A stretch of 42,663 nucleotides of DNA. Source: Apilactobacillus apisilvae (lineage in GTDB: Bacteria; Bacillota; Bacilli; Lactobacillales; Lactobacillaceae). Under the pieces are notes generated by a model. The model made no database searches, was not told where the DNA came from, and saw only the letters and a program-made list of their open reading frames with translations. The translations under genes and the position numbers were made by a program. Location: the NCBI RefSeq assembly GCF_023380225.1, contig NZ_CP093363.1, positions 1 to 42,663 on the forward strand, in the 5' to 3' direction. Position 1 is the first letter of the stretch; each line of letters opens with the position of its first letter. Positions 27,228-36,332 of the stretch are shown here, piece by piece.

Positions 27228-28988
27228 ATGCCTGCAACAAATGATTTGAATGCTCATAATAGATCATTGCCTACACAACCTAATAGTGTAAATATGCTAA
27301 ATGGTCAACGCTATAGTTCATTTCAAAGCAATCAACCATACAACATACCAGAAAAAGGGTTTAACGCTGTTATTTCTGGTAATACTAACAATTCAGTTAC
27401 GCAAGATTTTAAAGACTTTGTGTCACATTATATTCAAGACCATATGGTTAATCAGTTGCCCAGAATTATTACATTGCAACGCTATTATCAAGCAGACAAT
27501 GATATTCATTACTGGAAATCAGACAAGCTTAAGCGTGCTGATAATCGTATTGCTTCAGCTCAAGCTAAATATATTACTGACTTTAACAATGGATTAATGC
27601 TAGGTAAACCACTTAAATTTGGTTATTCCAATAAAGATAATGATTCTGATAATGGTGAAGATTTAATCAATTTAATTGAAGATTTTAACCATCGTAGTGA
27701 CGAGCCTTCACATGAAATGAATTTAGGCAAGGAACTCATGAATACTGGTCGTGCATTTGAGCTATATTATCCTGCTCAAGGCACTAATGATTTGAAAATG
27801 GTGCCAATTAATCCAAATACATGTTTTATTATGTACAACACGGATGTAGAACCTAAAGAATTATGTGCAATTAGGTATTATTTAGTCGATTATGTAGGTG
27901 AGCAGTCATACAACATCGAAGTATATACCGCTGATAAGATTTATTATTTTGATGGTGGTAGTGATCCATCAAGCGACTTAAATTTAATTGACATTGAAGA
28001 TAATAAGTTCTCAGAAGTGCCTATCACCGAATTTGAAATGAACGATGAACGTATGGGCTTATGGGAACCAGTCAAAGACTACATTGATAGTTATGACAAA
28101 TCATTATCTGAAATGGCTAATAGTCAAGAAGATTTCAGTAATTCTACAATGGTATTTACTGGTGAATTAGATATGCCTGATCCATTTGTGCAAATTAAAG
28201 ATGGCTATGGCCATTATTTATATTGGGATAGTGATAGAAAACGTACTACCAAATCTCATGATGATAAGGGCAATGAAAATCAGCCAATTATGGTTAGAAA
28301 TAACATTAATACTAATTCTAATGCTATTCATTTAAAGCCTAGTCAAGTAGATGCTGGTAATGGTGGCGGTTCTACTACCGCAAATCCTGATGTTAAATAT
28401 CTTACTAAGTCATTAGATGCTAATGAGTGGAAGATTTATAACGATCAACAATTGAGTGATATTAATAAATTTACACTTACTCCAGATTTAACTGATGAGA
28501 ATTTCTCAGGACAACAAACTGGTGCCGCAATGGCATATAAATTGCTAGGCTCATTAACTTCATTCACTGGTTTTGGCGCACATTTCAAAAAAGGTATTAT
28601 GCGCCGTATGCGTTTGATAGTTGACTACTGGGCAACTACTAATCAACTAAAACAAGCTAATAATACAAATGATTATAGCAATGTTACCGTGGCATTTACC
28701 GCTAATCTTCCTAATAACATTCAAGATACCATTCAAAAGATTCAAGCGATGATCCAATCAGGTGATATCTCGAAACAAACTATTCGTGAAGCGTTTGCTG
28801 AAATTACTGGTGTTAGTCCTGATGAAGAAAATAGTCGTGTTAAAGATGAAGCTGATGAAGGTGATAATCGTATTATTACTCAGCAACAAAAGATGATGAA
28901 ATTAGCTAACCAAGCTAAACAACCAAATAGTCAAAATGATAATGGTGATGATTCATCTGATGATGAGGATAATAATGATGAAGAATAA
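27228..28988 (+). CDS. Portal protein (SPP1 Gp6-like)
   Basis: A 586-residue portal of the SPP1 family, the dodecameric ring through which DNA enters and leaves the head. Conserved pieces include NRIASAQAKYITDFNNGLML (beginning of the wing), SDEPSHEMNLGKELMNTGRA and FSGQQTGAAMAYKLLGSLTS in the stem/crown. The C-terminus is low complexity and acidic (DDSSDDEDNNDEE). ATG 27228 follows AAAGGAGTGAATTAA. It overlaps the MuF gene by 14 bases. Confidence 0.92.
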   Translation: MPATNDLNAHNRSLPTQPNSVNMLNGQRYSSFQSNQPYNIPEKGFNAVISGNTNNSVTQDFKDFVSHYIQDHMVNQLPRIITLQRYYQADNDIHYWKSDKLKRADNRIASAQAKYITDFNNGLMLGKPLKFGYSNKDNDSDNGEDLINLIEDFNHRSDEPSHEMNLGKELMNTGRAFELYYPAQGTNDLKMVPINPNTCFIMYNTDVEPKELCAIRYYLVDYVGEQSYNIEVYTADKIYYFDGGSDPSSDLNLIDIEDNKFSEVPITEFEMNDERMGLWEPVKDYIDSYDKSLSEMANSQEDFSNSTMVFTGELDMPDPFVQIKDGYGHYLYWDSDRKRTTKSHDDKGNENQPIMVRNNINTNSNAIHLKPSQVDAGNGGGSTTANPDVKYLTKSLDANEWKIYNDQQLSDINKFTLTPDLTDENFSGQQTGAAMAYKLLGSLTSFTGFGAHFKKGIMRRMRLIVDYWATTNQLKQANNTNDYSNVTVAFTANLPNNIQDTIQKIQAMIQSGDISKQTIREAFAEITGVSPDEENSRVKDEADEGDNRIITQQQKMMKLANQAKQPNSQNDNGDDSSDDEDNNDEE

Positions 28989-29892
28989 TCTAAAACAAGC
29001 TCAAAAGCATATATCTGACTTAGTTAATCAAGATAATGCCGATAGTGATAAATTAGATGCCTTTTATCAGCAAGCGTTGCTGATTATTAAGAGTAATATT
29101 CAAGCATTCTATCAGCAATACGCAACTGAAAATAGATTATCACTCAATCAAGTATCTTCCAGTGTAAATAGTTGGGATATGCAGCAATTTAAGCGTGCAA
29201 TTAACCAATTTATGCTAGATACACCAGACAATGACGATTTAAAGCAACGTATATTTGCCGCTAAAGCATTGGCTGGTACTAATAAATCTAACTTAATTGG
29301 TGCGATCATTAGTATTGGAATTGCAACTGCTAGTGCAAAAGCTCAACAATATGGGCAAAAGCAACTTATAAATCAGTATGTTGATGAATATAACTATCGT
29401 AATCCTAACAGCAAGATTTCTAGTATGGATGTTCCTAGCAGTATTAAAAAAGCAAAGGATTTTATTAACAAAATATGGGCTAACAATGATTTATCAACAA
29501 TTCGAGCTAAACAGCAAGTTCATAAATCAATCACTAAAGGCCTAGATAGATCTTCATTAAACCAGCTAAATAAAAATAGTGATGATACAAACACATCTAA
29601 CAATTTAGATAGTTCTGCTAATGCTGGAATTTCTTTTAACAAGCAATTGTTAAGGTCAAGTAATATTGATGCTAATAATGAGGCTTCCTCTGCTGCATAC
29701 TCAGACAATCAATCGATAGTTTATCTTCAGTGGGTAACTCAAGATGACGATAAGGTATGCGATATATGTGAGCCTATGAACGGAAACATATATACCGTAG
29801 AAGATGCACCAACGCCACAAGAAGATAGCCATTATAATTGCAGGTGCCTACTAGAACCTAGTGACAAAGATGGAAATATTTTAGATTTATAG
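28975..29892 (+). CDS. Minor head protein (SPP1 gp7/MuF-like)
   Basis: About 305 residues. The C-terminus carries the MuF/gp7 signature: YLQWVTQDDDKVCDICEPMN and then EDSHYNCRCLLEP, a cysteine/histidine cluster. The middle (residues 90-120) has a glycine-rich, possibly membrane-active segment (NLIGAIISIGIATASAKAQQ). Such proteins bind the portal and help DNA ejection. I chose ATG 28975, seven bases after GAGG; the longer upstream frame is part of the portal gene. Followed by a terminator. Confidence 0.87.
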   Translation: MMKNNLKQAQKHISDLVNQDNADSDKLDAFYQQALLIIKSNIQAFYQQYATENRLSLNQVSSSVNSWDMQQFKRAINQFMLDTPDNDDLKQRIFAAKALAGTNKSNLIGAIISIGIATASAKAQQYGQKQLINQYVDEYNYRNPNSKISSMDVPSSIKKAKDFINKIWANNDLSTIRAKQQVHKSITKGLDRSSLNQLNKNSDDTNTSNNLDSSANAGISFNKQLLRSSNIDANNEASSAAYSDNQSIVYLQWVTQDDDKVCDICEPMNGNIYTVEDAPTPQEDSHYNCRCLLEPSDKDGNILDL

Positions 29893-29920
29893 ATCAGTAA
29901 TTTTACTGGTCTATTTTTTA
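29889..29920 (+). terminator. Terminator between MuF and scaffold genes
   Basis: ATAGATCAGTAA and TTACTGGTCTAT (one G-T pair) meet over a two-to-four base loop, followed by TTTTTTA. It overlaps the MuF stop; the scaffold and capsid genes may thus have their own promoter or depend on read-through. Confidence 0.8.
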
Positions 29921-29980
29921 TGCCTTTTTATAGTATGCAGGCGTTAAAGAACAACTAAATATTTTTAAAGAGGTGTAGTA

Positions 29981-30607
29981 ATGGAAATCTCAGAAGAAGA
30001 TTTAAACAAAAAGATTTCTGATGCCAAAGAAGAAGGCAAAAAAGAAGGCAAAAAAGATTTAGATTCATTGCAAAACAAGTATGACACTTTAGACGATGAA
30101 TATAAGTCATATAAAGATGGTGAAGCTGACAGACGAGCTGAAGCCATGAAAAAAGGTGAATCACGTGCTCAAATGTCTGCCGAAGAAAAGGCTAAAGCTG
30201 ATTTAAAGGACAAACAAGATGCTCTTGATGAAGCTAAAAGACAAAATGAAGATCGTGAAGCTGAACTAAATCGCCGTGAATCTGTTAGCAACATCAAAGG
30301 CCAATTATCAGATAAAGGATTAGACACTGATTTTGCTGACCTTCTATATGACGAAGATGAAGACAAGTGCAATGAAAAAGTAAATAACTTCATCGAAAAA
30401 TGGAATACGTCTGTGCAAGATGCCACCAACACCAAACTAAAAGGTGGTAATAACCCACAAAATGGCAAAGGTGGAACAGGTGAAAGTGATTCAGACGTTT
30501 CATTTGATGATTATAAAAAGAAAACATTGGGTGAAAAAATGAAATTTGCAAATGAATATCCAGAACAATATGAAAAGTTTGAACAACTAAAGAAAGAAGG
30601 AAAATAA
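29981..30607 (+). CDS. Capsid scaffolding protein (DUF4355-like)
   Basis: A 208-residue, extremely charged coiled-coil protein (KKISDAKEEGKKEGKKDLDS, then DEAKRQNEDREAELNRRE) directly before the major capsid gene, as expected for a scaffold. The C-terminal 60 residues have a G/N-rich linker (KLKGGNNPQNGKGGTG) and a capsid-binding-like helix. ATG 29981 follows AGAGGTGTAGTA. The family resembles DUF4355 scaffolds of Lactobacillales phages. Confidence 0.85.
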   Translation: MEISEEDLNKKISDAKEEGKKEGKKDLDSLQNKYDTLDDEYKSYKDGEADRRAEAMKKGESRAQMSAEEKAKADLKDKQDALDEAKRQNEDREAELNRRESVSNIKGQLSDKGLDTDFADLLYDEDEDKCNEKVNNFIEKWNTSVQDATNTKLKGGNNPQNGKGGTGESDSDVSFDDYKKKTLGEKMKFANEYPEQYEKFEQLKKEGK

Positions 30608-30610
30608 TAA

Positions 30611-31702
30611 ATGGCAAGTCCACTAATTAATGGAAATGTAACAGATTTATCTAAAAACTTTAATCCTAAAGTTTGGTTAAATTGGGTATATGACGCAGTA
30701 AAACAACAAAATAATTTCTTTAAATCAGGAATTATTACTCAAAATGAAAGCCTATCAAACCTTCTAATGCAATCAGGTCAAGGATATGTAATTACTATTC
30801 CACATACTATGGCTTTAGACACAAGTTTAGAACCACAAAATTGGGATAACAAAACTGATTTAACTGTTAATTCATTAGATTCATACACCGAAAATGATAT
30901 TAAGACTACTGAAGCACAAGCCTTTGGTAATTCTGATTTTGATGATTATATGACTGGTGCTAGAACATTAGATCAAATCACATCACAATTTGCTGCATAT
31001 TGGAGTGCTGTTGATGCTAGAAAACTTATTCAATTAATGAATGTTTTATATTTAAACGACGATATTAAAACAGCTAAATCATTCGGTATCGGCAATGAAA
31101 AAGACTTTTCTGCAACTAATTTTGTTAAAGCTATGGCACATTTAGGCGATAAGAACCAAAATAATCCTACTCAAATGGCAGTCAACTCTGGTGCTTATAA
31201 TTATATGGTTGCTCAAAATCTAATTGACTTTATCCAACCTAATCAAGCAGTAGAACCAATTGCTACTTATAATGGTCTATCAATCGTTAAAGACGATAAA
31301 ATTCCTTTAACAAAAGATGGTAAAACCACCGCTTACTTATTTGGTGCAAATGCTGTTTCATATGCTACAGCAACTGCTCCTAATGGTGTTGCAACTACTC
31401 GTGATGATTTGCATCAAGGCGGTATCACGGGGATTTCACACAAACGTGTATCTTCAATGCATGCAATTGGAACTTCTGCTGATTTAACACAAGTTCAAGA
31501 TTTTTCTAATTGGAAAGAAGAATTTAATAAAGGTGAAAAAGCATTATACAAACCAGTCAATAAAGATAGTATGAGTGATATTAACCTAGTTAACTACTCA
31601 TTCACTATTGATAAAGATTTTGTTATTCCTGGTGTAAATACTACTGATACAGGCTCAAATAATGCAGCACCAAAATCTAATGGTAATACACCTAGCAAAT
31701 AG
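30611..31702 (+). CDS. Major capsid protein
   Basis: A 363-residue HK97-fold major head protein: N-terminal NGNVTDLSKNFNPKVWLNWV, then SAYWSAVDARKLIQLMNVLY-type helix (FAAYWSAVDARKLIQL), A-domain LFGANAVSYATA and C-terminal HKRVSSMHAIGTS. The C-terminal 15 residues (NNAAPKSNGNTPSK) are a flexible tail, possibly surface exposed. It starts three bases after the scaffold stop, with AAAGAAGGAAAATAATAA as ribosome site, and is followed by neck genes. Confidence 0.88.
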   Translation: MASPLINGNVTDLSKNFNPKVWLNWVYDAVKQQNNFFKSGIITQNESLSNLLMQSGQGYVITIPHTMALDTSLEPQNWDNKTDLTVNSLDSYTENDIKTTEAQAFGNSDFDDYMTGARTLDQITSQFAAYWSAVDARKLIQLMNVLYLNDDIKTAKSFGIGNEKDFSATNFVKAMAHLGDKNQNNPTQMAVNSGAYNYMVAQNLIDFIQPNQAVEPIATYNGLSIVKDDKIPLTKDGKTTAYLFGANAVSYATATAPNGVATTRDDLHQGGITGISHKRVSSMHAIGTSADLTQVQDFSNWKEEFNKGEKALYKPVNKDSMSDINLVNYSFTIDKDFVIPGVNTTDTGSNNAAPKSNGNTPSK

Positions 31703-31714
31703 TGAGGTGATTAA

Positions 31715-32053
31715 ATGACAGTATCTATTCAAGATGTAACTGAAGATATTGTTTCTTTTCAAAAATTTAGTACTCATCATGTACAAAATGCAATTGATGA
31801 TGCCAAACTACAAGCCAAATCTGACCGCATTAATCCAGATGGATTTGATATGGGTGTTAAGCAATACACTAAATATTTGCTTAGTATTGATAACTTTAAT
31901 CAATATGGTGGTGTTACTGCTAGTTCCATGATGGGTGTTAGTCAAACCATTAAAGATCCAACACAAAACAATCCATATTTGAATCAATATAATAATACAG
32001 TTGCTTTGTTTGGCAATAGTAGTAGTAAAGGAAGTGTAGTTTTCTATGAGTAG
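31715..32053 (+). CDS. Head-tail connector protein
   Basis: A 112-residue helical protein in the first neck position after the capsid gene (VTEDIVSFQKFSTHHVQNAI, then GFDMGVKQYTKYLLSIDNF), resembling adaptor proteins of the gp15/DUF4054 kind, which attach to the portal. ATG 31715 follows AGTGAGGTGATTAA. It overlaps the next gene by eight bases. Family by position and secondary structure; moderate confidence. Confidence 0.65.
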   Translation: MTVSIQDVTEDIVSFQKFSTHHVQNAIDDAKLQAKSDRINPDGFDMGVKQYTKYLLSIDNFNQYGGVTASSMMGVSQTIKDPTQNNPYLNQYNNTVALFGNSSSKGSVVFYE

Positions 32054-32639
32054 CGATATTAATCACTTAAAGAATGCAAAACCAGCCTTAACTGAGCTCA
32101 ATGCAATGCGAGTGATTGCTGGTGTGCCTGCCAATAACGATCATTTAAATATGATTGCCCTCGTGCAGGAGACTGGGAAGCATATCGAGCATAAGAACTA
32201 TCCTTATCTAGTAATTCCAACTGGTAATGCTGAAGGCCGAAAAGCTAGTCAAATAGTTGGTTTATACAAACGTGGAAAAGCCTTAGGAATTGATGATGCT
32301 AGTCAACCTAATGGCTTTAAAGTCATGTTTGTATTACGTGAATCAGTTAATATTCCCGCTCGTCCATTTATGACCTACACTCGTGATCATTATGGTAAAG
32401 AATGGCAAAAGACGTTAGCTGACTGCACGTTTAAATTATTGCTAGAACAAATGACTGTTCATGAAGTATGTGAGGCCTTAGGGAAACAAATGGTTGAAGA
32501 TTTAAAAACCACATTAAGGCAATTTAAAGAACCTAAGAATGCTCCACTTACTGAAGAACGTAAAGGTTTTAATAATCCTTTAATCGATAATAAAGGACTA
32601 CTTAATTCAATTGATTATTTTGTAGTTAAAAATAAATAA
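32046..32639 (+). CDS. Neck / tail-completion protein
   Basis: A 197-residue protein with VNIPARPFMTYTRDHYGKEW and EALGKQMVEDLKTTLRQFKE, then KGLLNSIDYFVVKN at the end. The PARPF segment followed by the helical LGKQMVEDLK run is characteristic of phage virion morphogenesis proteins of the gp10/gpG-like group that complete the neck. ATG 32046 overlaps the preceding gene and has AAGGAAGTGTAG upstream. Role inferred from the motif and neck position. Confidence 0.62.
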   Translation: MSSDINHLKNAKPALTELNAMRVIAGVPANNDHLNMIALVQETGKHIEHKNYPYLVIPTGNAEGRKASQIVGLYKRGKALGIDDASQPNGFKVMFVLRESVNIPARPFMTYTRDHYGKEWQKTLADCTFKLLLEQMTVHEVCEALGKQMVEDLKTTLRQFKEPKNAPLTEERKGFNNPLIDNKGLLNSIDYFVVKNK

Positions 32640-32653
32640 TAGGAGGCAACAAT

Positions 32654-32959
32654 ATGTTAAAACTTGCAATTGTAAAAGGCGTTAAAAATGAAAATGGTGT
32701 GTTCGTAGCACCTACTGAAATTAAACCTGAAGATGTACTTTTTAAAGGTGAAGGAGAAGTAAACATTACCGGTCTAGAATCTGGTGATGTTGTAGCTGAC
32801 GGTGAATACTTTGTCGGTAAATTTAGTGATGAAGCTAACAAGTTCACTTCGCCATTAGCTGCTGTGCCAGGTTGGACAGTAGAAGGCGAAGCATCAGTTG
32901 GTACTGTAAAAGTTCAAGCTACTGATGACGGTGCTTCAATCACTACTGACAAAGAATAA
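32654..32959 (+). CDS. Small beta-rich head/neck protein
   Basis: A 101-residue, acidic, beta-rich protein (FVAPTEIKPEDVLFKGEGEV, then GVADGEY-like VVADGEYFVGKFSDEANKF). It is not recognised. Its place among neck genes and repetitive GEGEV-type strands would suit a decoration or neck protein. ATG 32654 follows AGGAGGCAACAAT. Its stop overlaps the next gene's ATG (TAATG). Confidence 0.58.
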   Translation: MLKLAIVKGVKNENGVFVAPTEIKPEDVLFKGEGEVNITGLESGDVVADGEYFVGKFSDEANKFTSPLAAVPGWTVEGEASVGTVKVQATDDGASITTDKE

Positions 32960-33306
32960 TGATTGAAACATTTAACGATTTTAGTTTCATGTTTAATAAG
33001 TTAAAGCAGCCGCTTACTATAACCAAAGTCGATACTAATGGTGTTGACGAAGATGGTTATCCGACTAAGAGTGAACAGTCGATTGATGTGGTTGAGCCTA
33101 TTATAAATAGTCAAAACCCTAATACTAGCTCAACAAATATAGATGGTGGATACTATTCAACCACTACACTTTATTGGGTTAGCAGACATGGAGAATTTGA
33201 CAAAGAAACTAAAGTTAAAACAAATGAAAACGAGTATAAAGTGACTGCTAAAGCTGAGGTTCTACCTAAGCTTTTTTATTATACGATTAAAAAAGTGGAG
33301 GACTAA
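32959..33306 (+). CDS. Head closure / head-tail joining protein
   Basis: A 115-residue protein with DTNGVDEDGYPTKSEQSIDV followed by beta strands (TTTLYWVSRHGEFDKETKVK) ending FYYTIKKVED. This profile, size and place fit the small head-closure proteins of PBSX/SPP1-type necks. It starts in a TAATG overlap with the gene before; the next gene starts two bases after its stop. Confidence 0.62.
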   Translation: MIETFNDFSFMFNKLKQPLTITKVDTNGVDEDGYPTKSEQSIDVVEPIINSQNPNTSSTNIDGGYYSTTTLYWVSRHGEFDKETKVKTNENEYKVTAKAEVLPKLFYYTIKKVED

Positions 33307-33308
33307 TC

Positions 33309-33779
33309 ATGGCAGAATTTGAAAGCGTGGCTAATACGGTTGGGCGTGCAATTAAAGAGCAACTTGGTAAGTATAAAGATATTGTTGTTGGTCAAGCTAA
33401 TGTAGTTCGTGATAAACCTAAATATCCTTACATCACATACAATGTAACTGATCCAAACTTGCAAATTGATTTTGACCCCACTGCTGACCACTTCAATTTA
33501 AAAATACAGGTAAAAGCCGTAACTAATGACCAAAGGCAATATTATAACCTTTTGGAATACATTAGACGGCTTTTATTTTTGCAGCAGCCCACGGCTGATT
33601 TAGCAAGGCAAGGTATTGGTGTACTGAGCTATGAAGAATTGCCAGCAACACCAAGTTTTGTTGATAATTTCATTATTTTTGATGGTGGCTATAGCTTTAC
33701 ACTCAACGCTTACCATCACGAAGATGATTTTACTCAACCAAAATATCTAAACAACGCCAATATACAATGGAGGGAATAA
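33309..33779 (+). CDS. Tail terminator-like protein
   Basis: A 156-residue protein with YPYITYNVTDPNLQIDFDPT, then QYYNLLEYIRRLLFLQQPTA and a beta-strand FIIFDGGYSFTLNAYHH. This resembles phage neck/tail-terminator proteins that cap the tail tube of myophages (LIC_12616-type). ATG 33309 follows GTGGAGGACTAATC. It lies two bases before the sheath gene, consistent with that role. Confidence 0.7.
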   Translation: MAEFESVANTVGRAIKEQLGKYKDIVVGQANVVRDKPKYPYITYNVTDPNLQIDFDPTADHFNLKIQVKAVTNDQRQYYNLLEYIRRLLFLQQPTADLARQGIGVLSYEELPATPSFVDNFIIFDGGYSFTLNAYHHEDDFTQPKYLNNANIQWRE

Positions 33780-33780
33780 T

Positions 33781-34863
33781 ATGGCAGTTAAAACAATGTC
33801 TGACGTTCACATCAGACTTAAGCTCACTAAACAAGTGGCTACCAACGTTCAAACAGTAGCCATTTTAACTAGTGGCAAAGATGACCAAGTTCATAACTAT
33901 GTATATGGGCTTGATGATGATTACTCACATGATTTTGATGAAAATACAAGTGTTAACAAATTAATTGAAAAAGCTTTTGAAGTAACTGACTTTAGCGGAG
34001 TTGTACAAGTTATCCAAGCACCTAGTTCAGATGTACCTGGTAGTAAAGCTCAATCTCAACCAAGTGGTGCAGGTGGAACTGTCACTATGCCAGATACAAA
34101 TAAGTATGTATATGCACTCATGCAACACATCAATGACGGTTTTAACTATGTAGTACCTGATGGTTTATCAGTCAAGGATTTAGAAGCTGTTTCAGACTAT
34201 TTATATAAAACGCAAGCAGCAATGGTGATTGCTCAAGTTAAGTCAATCGATGACTTAAGAGCATTGCATGACTACTCAAGTGCTAACCAAAAAATGTCAC
34301 AAACTCAACTTAATCCAGTTTATGCAATCGTCGAAACTGGCACCCATGTACCTGGTGTACAACTTGCAGCAAGTGCAACAGCTAATGCTCCAGTTGACTT
34401 AATGAAGATTGGCAATGAATCTGAATTCATTCCAGATGATGATTTATCAGTTGAAGATATTGAAACAATCAAAGAATTACATGGATCATGTGTAGTAAAT
34501 AAAGCTGACGATATGATGATGTTGCAAGGCTATTCACTAGGTGATAACTACGCTGACCAATTCGTCAATACCAAAATTGTTAAGGATACTTTCCAATATG
34601 ATTTACAAAAGCAATTAAATAATTCTAAGCATCTTCATTTTGATGATAATGGAATTAACTTGCTTTACCAAACAGCAAAGCTAACTTCTAAGAAGCTTTT
34701 CAACGATGGTTACTTAGATGGTGAAGCTGATATTGGCAAAAAAACTTATTCTGAAACATCAGACTATGAAAAATCCACTCGTACTTACAACGGCTTAAAT
34801 ATTAATGCTAAAGTTATGAGTTCAATTGAAACAGTCAACGTTGTTTTAGATTTACTAGAATAG
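33781..34863 (+). CDS. Tail sheath protein
   Basis: A 360-residue contractile sheath subunit. Its N-terminus (SDVHIRLKLTKQVATNVQTV) and C-terminal region (DTFQYDLQKQLNNSKHLHFD, then NAKVMSSIETVNVVLDLL) fit the sheath family, with the conserved handshake-like C-terminal strands. Its presence makes the phage a myophage-type (contractile) virus. ATG 33781 follows GGAGGGAATAAT. The insert QPSGAGGTVTM near residue 95 is a loop that varies among sheaths. Confidence 0.83.
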   Translation: MAVKTMSDVHIRLKLTKQVATNVQTVAILTSGKDDQVHNYVYGLDDDYSHDFDENTSVNKLIEKAFEVTDFSGVVQVIQAPSSDVPGSKAQSQPSGAGGTVTMPDTNKYVYALMQHINDGFNYVVPDGLSVKDLEAVSDYLYKTQAAMVIAQVKSIDDLRALHDYSSANQKMSQTQLNPVYAIVETGTHVPGVQLAASATANAPVDLMKIGNESEFIPDDDLSVEDIETIKELHGSCVVNKADDMMMLQGYSLGDNYADQFVNTKIVKDTFQYDLQKQLNNSKHLHFDDNGINLLYQTAKLTSKKLFNDGYLDGEADIGKKTYSETSDYEKSTRTYNGLNINAKVMSSIETVNVVLDLLE

Positions 34864-34874
34864 GAGGCAATTAA

Positions 34875-35360
34875 ATGAGCAACTCAAAAGGATATGATGT
34901 TAATTCATCTGCTGAACGTAGCTTAACAATGAACGTTTTAGGAATCACTACTGAATGTACTGACTTAGTAAATGGAACTGCTGCCAGCTTTAATAGAACT
35001 GGTCAAGAATTTACTAATACGAAAGACTACCAAAATAAATCACATTTTTTTCAATCGGGTGATAAGTCTGGAAATGTTGTTGTTAATGTTCTGGCTGGTA
35101 GTCGTCAAGATAAGATTTTTACTAAGTTAAGAAGAATTCAATCAAGCGCACCATCTAATAATAAGCCAATGGCTAATTTTGTTTATGCAGATAATGCTAA
35201 TGGAGAAACTGCTACTGGTACTGCTTGCATTATTCAAGGGCCTCCACAAGATGATATGGCTAATAATATTCCTACAAAGGCTTATACATTCTTAGCAGAT
35301 GAAGTCGATAATGACTACGATGGTGTTACTGATGATATCAAGCAACTACTAAGTGAATAA
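34875..35360 (+). CDS. Tail tube protein
   Basis: A 161-residue protein placed directly after the sheath, as tube proteins are. It has the polar, beta-rich profile (TEFTNTKDY-like GQEFTNTKDYQNKSHFFQSG, then GNVVVNVLAGSRQDKIFTKL) of XkdM-like tube proteins. ATG 34875 follows AGGAGGCAATTAA. A terminator follows, which would limit expression of downstream low-copy tail genes relative to sheath and tube. Confidence 0.78.
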   Translation: MSNSKGYDVNSSAERSLTMNVLGITTECTDLVNGTAASFNRTGQEFTNTKDYQNKSHFFQSGDKSGNVVVNVLAGSRQDKIFTKLRRIQSSAPSNNKPMANFVYADNANGETATGTACIIQGPPQDDMANNIPTKAYTFLADEVDNDYDGVTDDIKQLLSE

Positions 35361-35367
35361 ACATATT

Positions 35368-35392
35368 AAAGCACTCAAATGAGTGCTTTTTT
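35368..35392 (+). terminator. Terminator after tail tube gene
   Basis: AAAGCACTC, loop AAAT, GAGTGCTTT, then TTT. A nine-base-pair stem. Partial termination here would favour sheath and tube over tape measure genes. Confidence 0.9.
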
Positions 35393-35428
35393 CATACATA
35401 CTTTTAAAAATAATAGGAGGAATTAAGT

Positions 35429-36055
35429 ATGGCTAACAAAAATGAAGAACAATTAAAGACTATGATGAGTGGTCAAAAGACCATTGACGTTAATTTTAAG
35501 GAAAATGGTAAAAAGAGAACTACTAAATTAAAAGTACAAGATCCAGGAACTTCAGTTGGATTAGATATCTTAGATTTAACTGATGTAGGTGACCAAACTA
35601 ATAACTTACCAGAAGCATATGACTTGGTTATGAGAAATGTAATTATTTCACCAAAAATGAGTTATGAATCATTAAATAAAGAATTACCTGATAAGTTTCA
35701 AAAGAAAGAAATTACTAAAACTAATTCTGATGGTGACAAGGTAACAATCACAATGAAATTTCCTGATTACCGTACTGCTTTAGGAATTATCTTTGAAATT
35801 CAAAAAAACAATGGTGGTATGAATAATAAAAAGGTTATGACTGATATTTGTAATAACGTCATTGTTGATAAGGATAACAAGCACGTTGACTTAGATTTCT
35901 TTGATGAAGGCAGTGATGGTGCAGGACTTACATTCGTTGTAATGAGTGAAGTTATGAAGTTCTTATCAGCTCCAGTGAACTACAAAGGTGTCGGTGCGAT
36001 TATCGGTGCTGCGTTTCAATTTTCTCTCGACTCGTTACTCAAAATCAAAAAGTAA
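35429..36055 (+). CDS. Tail assembly chaperone, short form (XkdN-like)
   Basis: A 208-residue protein in the chaperone position upstream of the tape measure (LKVQDPGTSVGLDILDLTDV, then EVMKFLSAPVNYKGVGAIIG). It corresponds to XkdN/gpG-type proteins that hold the tape measure during tail assembly. ATG 35429 follows AGGAGGAATTAAGT. The stop TAA at 36053-36055 comes directly after CAAAAAG; a second frame with no good start of its own continues to 36332, so a longer form is made by frameshifting. Confidence 0.83.
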   Translation: MANKNEEQLKTMMSGQKTIDVNFKENGKKRTTKLKVQDPGTSVGLDILDLTDVGDQTNNLPEAYDLVMRNVIISPKMSYESLNKELPDKFQKKEITKTNSDGDKVTITMKFPDYRTALGIIFEIQKNNGGMNNKKVMTDICNNVIVDKDNKHVDLDFFDEGSDGAGLTFVVMSEVMKFLSAPVNYKGVGAIIGAAFQFSLDSLLKIKK

Positions 36056-36332
36056 GTATTTTGATCAGTCATTAGATGATTATGACCAAAAAGCAATCAC
36101 TAAAGTGGCTAAAGAACGACTTCTTTATCGCAAAATAGCCGTTAATTTAGGAATGAACGTAGAAGAAATTAAAAAGCTACCACTAGATGACTTCCTTGTT
36201 GTTAAAAAAGAGATGGAATTAATCATTGCAGACGATATAAAGCAAAATTCATTAGCTACTCAAATTGCTATGGCCAAAATAATCAACCAAATTTTTAGCA
36301 AAGGAGGTGAAAACAATGACAGAAACGTTTAG
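36051..36332 (+). CDS. Tail assembly chaperone, frameshift extension (gpGT-like)
   Basis: About 93 extra residues (SKYFDQSLDDYDQKAITKVA, then MELIIADDIKQNSLATQIAM) that extend the short chaperone after a frameshift. The upstream frame codons read ATC AAA AAG TAA; if the AAG tRNA-Lys steps back two bases onto AAA (36048-36050), translation resumes at AGT 36051 in the correct frame, as in phage Mu's -2 shift. A +1 step would give poor pairing. No ribosome site or start codon precedes the second frame, so an independent gene is unlikely. The end overlaps the tape measure start. Confidence 0.75.
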   Translation, partial: SKYFDQSLDDYDQKAITKVAKERLLYRKIAVNLGMNVEEIKKLPLDDFLVVKKEMELIIADDIKQNSLATQIAMAKIINQIFSKGGENNDRNV

